From positions 1-64,000 of the forward strand of contig JANXSM010000080.1 in NCBI GenBank assembly GCA_025352665.1: a stretch of DNA of 64,000 bases, written 5' to 3'. The DNA comes from Rhodospirillales bacterium. Its GTDB lineage: Bacteria; Pseudomonadota; Alphaproteobacteria; Acetobacterales; Acetobacteraceae. This document shows, in pieces, positions 58,001 to 64,000 of this stretch (positions are counted from its first letter, which is position 1; each line of letters starts with the position of its first letter). A program made the position numbers and the translations under genes. The notes under the pieces are model-generated. The model was given only the letters and a program-made list of their open reading frames with translations, had not been told where the DNA came from and searched no databases.

Positions 58001-58249
58001 ATGGGTAGTTTCAGCATCTGGCACTGGCTTGTGGTGCTTCTGGTCGTGCTGCTGCTGTTCGGTGGCGGCAAGGTCAGTGGGCTGATGGGTGACTTCGCCA
58101 AGGGCATCAAGTCCTTCAAGAAGAACATGGCCGACGAGACCGACGAATCGATGGCCGCGACCGCCAGCGACAAGCCGACCAGCACGATTTCGCCGCCTGG
58201 CACCGCGACCTCGAGCACGGCCCAGACGACGGCGCCGCATCATTCTTGA
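58001..58249 (+). CDS. tatA: twin-arginine translocase subunit TatA
   Basis: This 82-residue TatA has the short N-terminus [21 protein letters not shown] (TM helix), the hinge FGGGKVSGL, and the amphipathic helix [16 protein letters not shown], then an unstructured Ser/Thr-rich tail. It forms the Tat pore for folded proteins. GGAGGGG lies just upstream of ATG 58001. tatB and tatC are not in the window after it; instead the stop overlaps the mtnB start (TTGA). Confidence 0.94.
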   Translation: MGSFSIWHWLVVLLVVLLLFGGGKVSGLMGDFAKGIKSFKKNMADETDESMAATASDKPTSTISPPGTATSSTAQTTAPHHS

Positions 58250-58890
58250 CACCGCCTGACACCGCTGCGCATGAGCGCGGCGGCGAGACCCCCGCCTGGG
58301 CGATCGAAGCGATCATCCAGGCGGGCCGACGGATGGATGAGCGAGGCTGGGTTCCGGCAACCGCCGGAAACATATCGGTCAGGCTCGATGCGTCCCGGGC
58401 CGCCATCACTCGCAGCGGCGGGCACAAGGGCTTCCTCGACGCCGGCTCCGTGATACAGGTCGACATGCTCGGTCAGGCAATCACGTCCGATGTGCGCCCC
58501 AGCGCCGAAACGCTGCTGCACTGCCAGATCTACCGCATATATCCGCAGGCCGGCGCCGTTCTGCACGGCCATTCGGTCGCGGCAACCGTGTTGTCCATGG
58601 CCCAGCCCGGGCCGATACGGCTGGCGCGGTACGAGGTGCTGAAGGTCTTCGAAGGCCAGTCGACCCACGAGGTGGCTCTCGACCTGCCGGTTTTCGAGAA
58701 TGACCAGGATATCGCCCGTCTTGCGACCGTTGCAGAGCCGACCCTCGTCCGCGGCACGCCGCTGGGCTACCTGATCCGGGGTCATGGCGTCTATGTATGG
58801 GGCCCCGACATGGCCATGGCGCTCGCCCGGCTGGAGGGGCTGGAATTTCTGCTCGCCTGCGAACTGGAACGAAGGAAGCTGGGAAAATGA
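58246..58890 (+). CDS. mtnB: methylthioribulose-1-phosphate dehydratase
   Basis: This 214-residue class II aldolase-like zinc enzyme is a methionine salvage step converting 5-methylthioribulose-1-phosphate to the diketo intermediate. The zinc histidines are in [12 protein letters not shown] (H107, H109), with the catalytic Glu in PSAETLLH and a later His in [18 protein letters not shown] is family-typical. TTG 58246 overlaps the tatA stop; ATGA overlap with mtnD follows. Confidence 0.93.
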   Translation: MTPPDTAAHERGGETPAWAIEAIIQAGRRMDERGWVPATAGNISVRLDASRAAITRSGGHKGFLDAGSVIQVDMLGQAITSDVRPSAETLLHCQIYRIYPQAGAVLHGHSVAATVLSMAQPGPIRLARYEVLKVFEGQSTHEVALDLPVFENDQDIARLATVAEPTLVRGTPLGYLIRGHGVYVWGPDMAMALARLEGLEFLLACELERRKLGK

Positions 58891-59453
58891 GCCGCCTCAC
58901 CGTGTTTTCCGACGCCGATCCCACCATGGCCATCGTCGCCACCGAGGACGCCGGTGAGATTGCCCGCCATCTGACCGAGATCGGCGTGCGGTTCGAGCGT
59001 TGGGAAAGCCCCGTGACGCTGCAGCCCGCCGATAGCGCCGAGACCATCCTGGCTGCCTACCGCCCGTATCTCGACACGCTGATGGGCGAACTCGGCGCCG
59101 GCTCCGCTGACGTCATCAAGTTGACGCCCGATCACCCGCAGGCGGGAGCCCTGCGGCAGAAATTCCTGGCCGAGCACACCCATACCGAGGACGAGGTTCG
59201 GTTCTTCGTCCATGGCGCGGGCAACTTCATCATGCATGTCGACGGCCGCGTGTGGGACGCGCATTGCGTGCAGGGCGACCTGATCAGCGTGCCCGCCAAC
59301 ACCCAGCATTGGTTTGACGCCGGCGACGCACCGTTCTTCACCGCCCTGCGGGTGTTCAGCGACACCTCCGGCTGGGTCGCCCATTTTACCGGCGATGTGA
59401 TTTCCGAGCGGTTTCCCGCCCGCGGCCGCGATCCGATCACCACCGCCGCGTGA
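58887..59453 (+). CDS. mtnD: acireductone dioxygenase (ARD/ARD')
   Basis: This 188-residue cupin enzyme of methionine salvage oxidises acireductone to the methionine precursor. It has metal ligands H97, H99 and E103 in AEHTHTEDEVR and the fourth ligand H141 in NTQHWFDAG. ATG 58887 overlaps the mtnB stop, and the stop overlaps the mtnC start (GTGA). Confidence 0.95.
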   Translation: MSRLTVFSDADPTMAIVATEDAGEIARHLTEIGVRFERWESPVTLQPADSAETILAAYRPYLDTLMGELGAGSADVIKLTPDHPQAGALRQKFLAEHTHTEDEVRFFVHGAGNFIMHVDGRVWDAHCVQGDLISVPANTQHWFDAGDAPFFTALRVFSDTSGWVAHFTGDVISERFPARGRDPITTAA

Positions 59454-60127
59454 CCACGCTGCCGCCAGCCGCCGTCATCACGGACATCGAAGGCACCACC
59501 ACGCCGATCGCCTTCGTGCGCGACACGCTGTTTCCCTACGCCCGCGCAAGGCTCGCCCAAGCCATCGCGCGACCCGAGGCGGCGTCGCTGGTCGCTGAAA
59601 TTGCCCGGATGGCGCCCGAGCGGACGCCGCTGGCAACGCTTCAGGCATGGATGGACGCCGATGCCAAAGTGACACCGCTAAAGCTGCTGCAAGGCATGAT
59701 CTGGAACGAGGGATACGCCGACGGCTCGCTCAAGGGCGCGCTGTATCCCGATGTGGCCGCAGCGCTGCGCCGTTGGTCGCGCGCCGGCCTGCGTCTGCAC
59801 GTCTATTCCTCAGGCTCCGCCGAGGCCCAAAGGCTGCTGTTCGCGAACTCGGACGATGGCGACCTGACCGGCCTGTTCGCTGGCTTCTTCGACACCAACG
59901 TGGGCGGTAAGCGCGAGCCCGAAAGCTACGACCGGCTCTGCATCGCCATCAACGTGCCACCAGCGGAAGCGCTATTCCTGTCCGATGTCGAGGCGGAACT
60001 TGATGCCGCCGCCACGGCAGGCCTGCGCACCTGCCAACTGGTGCGCAAGGCCGACGGAACGCGTCCCTCCAAGCGGCACAGCATCGCCGCAGATTTCCCC
60101 GCCGTGGCGGCTCAGTTCCAACTGTAA
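59450..60127 (+). CDS. mtnC: acireductone synthase / enolase-phosphatase E1
   Basis: This 225-residue HAD-superfamily bifunctional enolase/phosphatase of methionine salvage has the DxD-like ITDIEGTTTPI (D12, E14), VYSSGSAEAQ, GKREPESYDRLC and FLSDVEAELDAA. GTG 59450 overlaps the mtnD stop. mtnA and mtnP are not in this window. Confidence 0.95.
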   Translation: MTTLPPAAVITDIEGTTTPIAFVRDTLFPYARARLAQAIARPEAASLVAEIARMAPERTPLATLQAWMDADAKVTPLKLLQGMIWNEGYADGSLKGALYPDVAAALRRWSRAGLRLHVYSSGSAEAQRLLFANSDDGDLTGLFAGFFDTNVGGKREPESYDRLCIAINVPPAEALFLSDVEAELDAAATAGLRTCQLVRKADGTRPSKRHSIAADFPAVAAQFQL

Positions 60128-60188
60128 CGCGTCGGGTTGACGGATGCAGCGGCGCGCAAGACGATCGCGCATCCAGGAGTGACCGACC

Positions 60189-61142
60189 ATGGCCTTGCAT
60201 CGCATTCCCGCCACCCCGAAAACTGTCCGCTGGGGCACTTTCGATCCGAACTACCCCCCCCTGCTGACGGTCGAATCGGGGGATACCGTGGTGCTGGAAT
60301 GCGTGTCGGGTGGGCCGGACGCCATGCCGCCGGCAAGCTCGGGTCTGACCATACCGCCCGCACTTGCGGCCATTCATGCAGCCGAGCTGCCGCGCCAGGG
60401 CGGCCATATCATCACCGGGCCGGTCGCAATCGCCGGCGCCATGCCCGGCGACATGCTCGAAGTGCATATCGACAAGATCGAATTCGGCGCGGACTGGGGC
60501 TTCTGCGGCTTCCGCCCCCTGGCCGGCACCTTGCCGATGGATTTCACCGAGCGTTTCCTCACCCACATCACGGTCGACAAGGAACGCATGGTCGGCCGCA
60601 TGCCGTACGGGCTGGAACTGCCGCTGGCCCCGTTCTTCGGCGTCATGGGCGTGGCACCGCCGCCGAACTACGGACCCCTCTCAACGGTGCAGCCGCGCGA
60701 ACACGGCGGCAATCTAGACAATAAGGAGCTCGGTGTTGGCGCCACCCTGTTCCTGCCGGTTTGGGCACCCGGCGCGCTGTTCTCGGCCGGCGACGGCCAC
60801 GGCGTGCAGGGCGACGGCGAAGTGTGCATCAACGCACTGGAAATTTGCCTGACCGGCACCTTCACCTTCACCCTGCACAAGCAACAGGGTAGCGAGCCGG
60901 TGCTGACCTATCCGCGCGGCGAAACCGCCACGCACTACATCAGCATGGGCATGAACGAAGACCTCGACGTGGCCATGCGCCAGGCGCTGCGGCAAATGAT
61001 CGCCTTCATCTGCAGCCGGTCCAACCTGTCGCGCGAGGAAGCGTATCAGTTCTGCTCGCTGGCTGTGGACTTCCGCGTGACCCAAACAGTCAACGGCGAA
61101 AAAGGCGTGCACGGAATGCTCAAGAAAGGGCTGCTGTTTTAG
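60189..61142 (+). CDS. acetamidase/formamidase family protein
   Basis: This 317-residue FmdA/AmdA family hydrolase of short-chain amides has VESGDTVVLECVSGG, the active-site region GPVAIAGAMPGDMLEVHI, HGGNLDNKELGVGATLFLPVW with the AGDGHGVQGDGE metal/catalytic motif, and SRSNLSREEAYQFCSLAVDFRVTQ at the end. ATG 60189 with AGGAG upstream. It follows mtnC by 61 bp and may be transcribed with it. Confidence 0.9.
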   Translation: MALHRIPATPKTVRWGTFDPNYPPLLTVESGDTVVLECVSGGPDAMPPASSGLTIPPALAAIHAAELPRQGGHIITGPVAIAGAMPGDMLEVHIDKIEFGADWGFCGFRPLAGTLPMDFTERFLTHITVDKERMVGRMPYGLELPLAPFFGVMGVAPPPNYGPLSTVQPREHGGNLDNKELGVGATLFLPVWAPGALFSAGDGHGVQGDGEVCINALEICLTGTFTFTLHKQQGSEPVLTYPRGETATHYISMGMNEDLDVAMRQALRQMIAFICSRSNLSREEAYQFCSLAVDFRVTQTVNGEKGVHGMLKKGLLF

Positions 61143-61322
61143 ACAGCGTTTTTATTGATCGCGCGGTGTCGTGGAGAGGCTCCGCCGACCCGGCGAGGTG
61201 CGATGCCTTTCGCACCGGATGATCGTGGCGCGGCGGCGAGGATGCTGGAATGCAGGGCACACGCGCCCTACAGTCGGTTGGACGAAGGGCTCGTAGAAGC
61301 CTGCACGTAGGGAGAAATCGAT
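61143..61322 (+). promoter_or_regulatory. intergenic region with small hairpin
   Basis: This 180-bp gap contains a 6-bp GC hairpin, GGTGCG (61197-61202) with CGCACC (61211-61216). It probably carries the promoter of the following secreted protein gene. Confidence 0.3.
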
Positions 61323-62405
61323 ATGAAAAGCAGGTTGATCATGGCCGTGGCTGCTGTAACGCTCGCCGCGGGAGCAGTGCAGGCAGCAGAATTGAAGCAG
61401 ATCGCGACGATTGCCATTCCTGGCGATCCACTCGCCTCGTTCGACATCAGCTTCGTCGATGCGAAAACGCATCGCTACTACCTGGCCGACCGCACCAACA
61501 AGGGTGTGGATGTGATCGACACCACAAAGAACGCCTATGTCGGGCGCGTCGGCGGCTTCATCGGCGTGATCAGCGTCAACGGCAAGCCGAACAGCGACAG
61601 GTCCGGCCCGGACGGCATCCATGTTATCGGCGAGCAGATCTGGGCCGGAGACGGCGACAGCACGCTAAAGGTGATCGACATCAAGACGATGAAGATCGTC
61701 GACACGATCTCGACCGGCGGCAGCACCCGGCTGGACGAAATGAGCTATGACCCCGCAGGCCGCGTGTTAATCGGCGTCAACAACGCCGAGGATCCGCCGT
61801 ATGCGACACTGATCTCTACGCGTGCGGGCCATAGGATCATCGCCAAGACCCTGTTCAAGGACGCAACCGACGGCGCCGAACAGCCGGGCTTCAACAAGGC
61901 CGACAGGATGTTCTATGTGGCGATCCCGGAACTGGGAAAAGATCCGAAGAAGGGCGGTGTCGCGGTCGTCGATCCTAAGACCGGTGCGATCGTGAAGATG
62001 CTGACGGTGAGCAATTGCCATCCAAACGGGCTGGCGTTTGGTCCCGGCCAGAACTTCCTGCTCGGCTGCACCGCCCACGGCAAGGACGGCATGCCGCCGG
62101 TGGCGGTGGTGATGAATGCCAAGACAGGTGCCGAAGTGGCGAGGATTGCTGAGATCGGCGGTGCCGACATGGTCGCCTACAGTGCCAAGAACAACCAGTA
62201 CTATTTCGGAGGCCCCAACATGCCCGGCGGCGGCGTGCTGGGAGTGATCGATGCGAAGTCCAATACGCTGGTGCAGAAGGTCGCCATGCAGGGCGGCAGC
62301 ACGCCGCACTCGGTGGCGGTGGACGACAGCACCGGACATGTGTTCGTGCCGGGCGGTGCCGGGCCTGGCGGATGTTCGTGCGTGATGGTGTTCGCCCCGA
62401 AATAG
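61323..62405 (+). CDS. YncE/YVTN-type beta-propeller protein, secreted
   Basis: This 360-residue periplasmic propeller has a signal peptide (MKSRLIMAVAAVTLAAGAVQA). Repeats of the YVTN family follow: YYLADRTNKGVDVIDTTKNAYVGRV, IWAGDGDSTLKVIDIKTMKIVDTI, GGVAVVDPKTGAIVKMLTV and GVLGVIDAKSNTLVQKV. Such proteins bind ligands or partners in the periplasm; the precise role is unknown. Cysteines at C-x26-C and the C-terminal CSC could form disulfides. ATG 61323. Confidence 0.86.
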   Translation: MKSRLIMAVAAVTLAAGAVQAAELKQIATIAIPGDPLASFDISFVDAKTHRYYLADRTNKGVDVIDTTKNAYVGRVGGFIGVISVNGKPNSDRSGPDGIHVIGEQIWAGDGDSTLKVIDIKTMKIVDTISTGGSTRLDEMSYDPAGRVLIGVNNAEDPPYATLISTRAGHRIIAKTLFKDATDGAEQPGFNKADRMFYVAIPELGKDPKKGGVAVVDPKTGAIVKMLTVSNCHPNGLAFGPGQNFLLGCTAHGKDGMPPVAVVMNAKTGAEVARIAEIGGADMVAYSAKNNQYYFGGPNMPGGGVLGVIDAKSNTLVQKVAMQGGSTPHSVAVDDSTGHVFVPGGAGPGGCSCVMVFAPK

Positions 62406-62428
62406 CATGGGCCCGGCCGGGTTGGGTG

Positions 62429-62535
62429 CTAGAGCCCGATGACCGAAGGTGGCATCACCGAAAGGTCTGAATCACTCGATAAAACAAAGATCTAGAGTGG
62501 GATTACGTCGCTTATCGGACGCCACCCCGCTCTAG
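62429..62535 (-). repeat. palindromic repeat family A, copy 3 (reverse orientation)
   Basis: This 107-bp element is in reverse orientation. The second hairpin comes first (62429-62484), then a linker, then hairpin 1 with 12-bp arms and, on the minus strand, the spacer GGCGTCCGATAAGCGACGTA. Both ends are CTAG. It lies in the gap after the YVTN protein gene. Confidence 0.85.
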
Positions 62536-62547
62536 GCCAAATCGCTG

Positions 62548-62592
62548 ACCGGCGGCCGCTGATCTGTTCTTCAACCGTGAGCGGCCGCCGGT
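62548..62592 (-). terminator. terminator hairpin of the ACP operon
   Basis: ACCGGCGGCCGCT (62548-62560) is perfectly complementary to 62580-62592, a 13-bp stem with a 19-nt loop. It lies 4 bp past the ACP stop codon on the minus strand. Confidence 0.65.
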
Positions 62593-62596
62593 ATGA

Positions 62597-62839
62597 TCAC
62601 GCCGCCTTGCTCGCCACGACGGTTGCGAGGTCGCCGACGTTCTGCAGGCGGTCGAGTTCGCGGGTGTGCAGTTTGATGCCGAACCGTTCCTCGGTTGCGA
62701 TCACGATCTCGATTTGCTTGAAGCTGTCCCAGCCGGCCACGTCCTTGGCAGAAAGTGTTGGTGTCAGAACGAGGTCATCGCGCATGAAGACGTCCTGAAA
62801 GATCTCGGTCAGGGCGCTGTAGATTTCGGGCTCGGTCAT
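62597..62839 (-). CDS. acyl carrier protein
   Basis: This 80-residue ACP has the 4'-phosphopantetheine serine at Ser39 in GWDSFKQIEIV (the DSL motif with Phe for Leu) and typical helices. DSF is commoner in non-FabF, secondary-metabolism ACPs than in the essential fatty-acid ACP (DSL). It starts 4 bp after the FkbH-like gene stop, so it probably carries the acyl group loaded by that protein. Confidence 0.9.
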   Translation of the reverse strand: MTEPEIYSALTEIFQDVFMRDDLVLTPTLSAKDVAGWDSFKQIEIVIATEERFGIKLHTRELDRLQNVGDLATVVASKAA

Positions 62840-62843
62840 GGGC

Positions 62844-64000
62844 TCAGCCCTCCGTGACGGTGATGAAGGTTTCTGCTGGCACGAAGCTGGTCAGGTCCAG
62901 CGTGGCGCGGGTACCGCCGTCATCATGCGTCTCGGCGAGATCGAAGCCAAGTTTCACGTAATGGTCGCGCACCATGGCGTTCTTCTTGGTCGGGATAAAA
63001 TCGCCGAGCAGCCGCTTGGCGCCCAGCTTCTTGGCCTGGGCGGCGATCAGGTTGAGCGTGGTGGGTTCCACCTGGCGGCCGAGCACACGGCAGCTCATCA
63101 GCCAAGTATCGATCATAAGATCGTCCTCGTCCTGCATCTTGCCGATGCAAATGGCAATGATCCCATTGTCGCCGAACCGATCGGTGAGTCGCAGTTGCAG
63201 GCCGAACGCCTTCTTGGACTGCATGACGTCGACCACGTCTTCCTCAGTGTAGCGCCGCGTTGTCAGGTTGAACTGGTTGGTCTTGTTGATGAGCTGTACC
63301 GTGCGCTGCAGGCCGATACGATCGAACCGGCGCCAGATCATCTCCATCTCCAGCCCGCGCAGATAGGCGGGCATGTCGGTGGTGGAGGATTTCAGCGCCT
63401 CCCGGGCTCGGTTGCCCTGGTATTGCGCGGAGCGGACGCGGTCCTCGTCGGTAATCGCGGTGCTTTCGAAGTAGCCCGCGTCCGACACCGCCTGGAGGAA
63501 GGTGATCGGGTCGTCGGTCACTTCCGGAACGGCCACCATCGGCAGTTCCTGCCGCACCAGCGCCCGCTCGACAGGGTTATCGTCGACGAACACGAGGCTA
63601 TCGAGGCCGATATTGAGTTCAGCGGCGATGGCCTTGATGTTGCTCGCCTTGTCGCTCCAGTTGGCGATGAAGCTGGCGATGTCGTTTCGCTTCAACACCA
63701 TCTCCGGATGCTGCTCGAACGGCTCGACAGCGTTGGCCTCGTCGTTCTTCGAGCACACCGCGAGGATAATGCCACGGCGGGACAGGTCGCGGGCGTATTC
63801 CTGAAACGCGGTATAGGCTTCGCCGAGCGGGCTGCCCTGGCCGATCACGATGCCGTCCATACCATCATCGCCGATCACGCCGCCCCAGAGCGTGTTGTCG
63901 AGATCGAGCACCAGGCATTTGGACGAACGGCCCTGGAGGGCTGCGACCAGGCGGCCCACCATGTCGCCATAGAAGGGTGCTGCGGTGGGTGAAATCTCCT
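62844..64000 (-). CDS. FkbH-like HAD-IIIC family protein (partial, 5' end outside)
   Basis: The window contains the C-terminal 385 residues of an FkbH-like protein. It has the HAD nucleophile motif in CLVLDLDNTLWGGVIGDDG, then AVCSKNDEANA, FVDDNPVERALVR and, from about residue 230, a GNAT-like acyltransferase C-domain (NLTTRRYTEEDV; IGKMQDEDDLMIDTWLMSCRVLGRQVE). FkbH enzymes load 1,3-bisphosphoglycerate onto an ACP to give glyceryl-ACP, an unusual extender for polyketides and sugar acylations. The ATG at 63962 is internal: FkbH similarity continues upstream (EISPTAAPFYGD) to the edge. Confidence 0.88.
   Translation of the reverse strand, partial: EISPTAAPFYGDMVGRLVAALQGRSSKCLVLDLDNTLWGGVIGDDGMDGIVIGQGSPLGEAYTAFQEYARDLSRRGIILAVCSKNDEANAVEPFEQHPEMVLKRNDIASFIANWSDKASNIKAIAAELNIGLDSLVFVDDNPVERALVRQELPMVAVPEVTDDPITFLQAVSDAGYFESTAITDEDRVRSAQYQGNRAREALKSSTTDMPAYLRGLEMEMIWRRFDRIGLQRTVQLINKTNQFNLTTRRYTEEDVVDVMQSKKAFGLQLRLTDRFGDNGIIAICIGKMQDEDDLMIDTWLMSCRVLGRQVEPTTLNLIAAQAKKLGAKRLLGDFIPTKKNAMVRDHYVKLGFDLAETHDDGGTRATLDLTSFVPAETFITVTEG

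Overview
The window is high-GC DNA (third codon positions strongly G/C) from an alphaproteobacterial chromosome. Dense short operons with 1-4 bp ATGA/GTGA/TTGA overlaps, a TatA of alphaproteobacterial type, pnp, a FkbH-ACP pair and arrays of small GC hairpins between genes suggest Rhodospirillales/Acetobacteraceae. That placement is inference, since no rRNA is present. I see ordinary chromosome: one tRNA, no rRNA, no transposase, no phage genes and no CRISPR array.

Left part (1-23 kb): pnp; a nitronate monooxygenase-like flavoenzyme followed by alkA; a leftward operon of quinone reductase, DMT permease, alpha/beta hydrolase and class II aldolase; an orphan CHASE3-PAS-PAS hybrid histidine kinase converging on a PHA depolymerase-type esterase; an rbs-type sugar ABC operon with a possible 43-aa tail gene; a MetX-like hydrolase; a GST; a molybdopterin oxidoreductase divergent from an MBL hydrolase; and a GT2/VTT-domain pair.

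Middle (23-46 kb): a cytoplasmic-looking penicillin-acylase family enzyme; a polysaccharide-type ABC exporter with a 62-aa membrane protein; a glycine-zipper lipoprotein; a lytic transglycosylase with a SPOR-like C-terminus; a D-amino-acid dehydrogenase; a nucleoside hydrolase; an AI-2E transporter; tRNA-Lys(CTT); a complete livHMGF plus binding-protein operon; beta-carbonic anhydrase; a flavin reductase divergent from an AraC regulator; an amidase pseudogene interrupted by a repeat; an omega-aminotransferase; a second GST; and a short OpgH-type glucosyltransferase divergent from a GT4 enzyme.

Right part (46-64 kb): a CobW-type GTPase with a WD40 partner and an aldo/keto reductase; an aminotransferase and a gamma-glutamyltransferase-like lipoprotein; a DsbA-like protein; azlCD coupled to recX; argD-argF; a CHAP lipoprotein; tatA coupled to the methionine-salvage genes mtnB-mtnD-mtnC; an acetamidase; a YVTN-type beta-propeller; and an acyl carrier protein with a FkbH-like HAD protein that runs off the right edge.

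The most unusual content is a set of short palindromic repeat families at gene ends. Family A (five copies) keeps a conserved 20-nt spacer while its stem arms vary but stay paired. One copy splits an amidase remnant, and another supplies the stop codons of both converging genes. Family B (two 55-bp copies) overlaps both genes of two convergent pairs and supplies the minus-strand stop at the same internal position each time. Family C is a 305-bp element with perfect 41-bp terminal arms, with a half-copy near 53.1 kb. I found no convincing new multi-gene defence or biosynthetic system.
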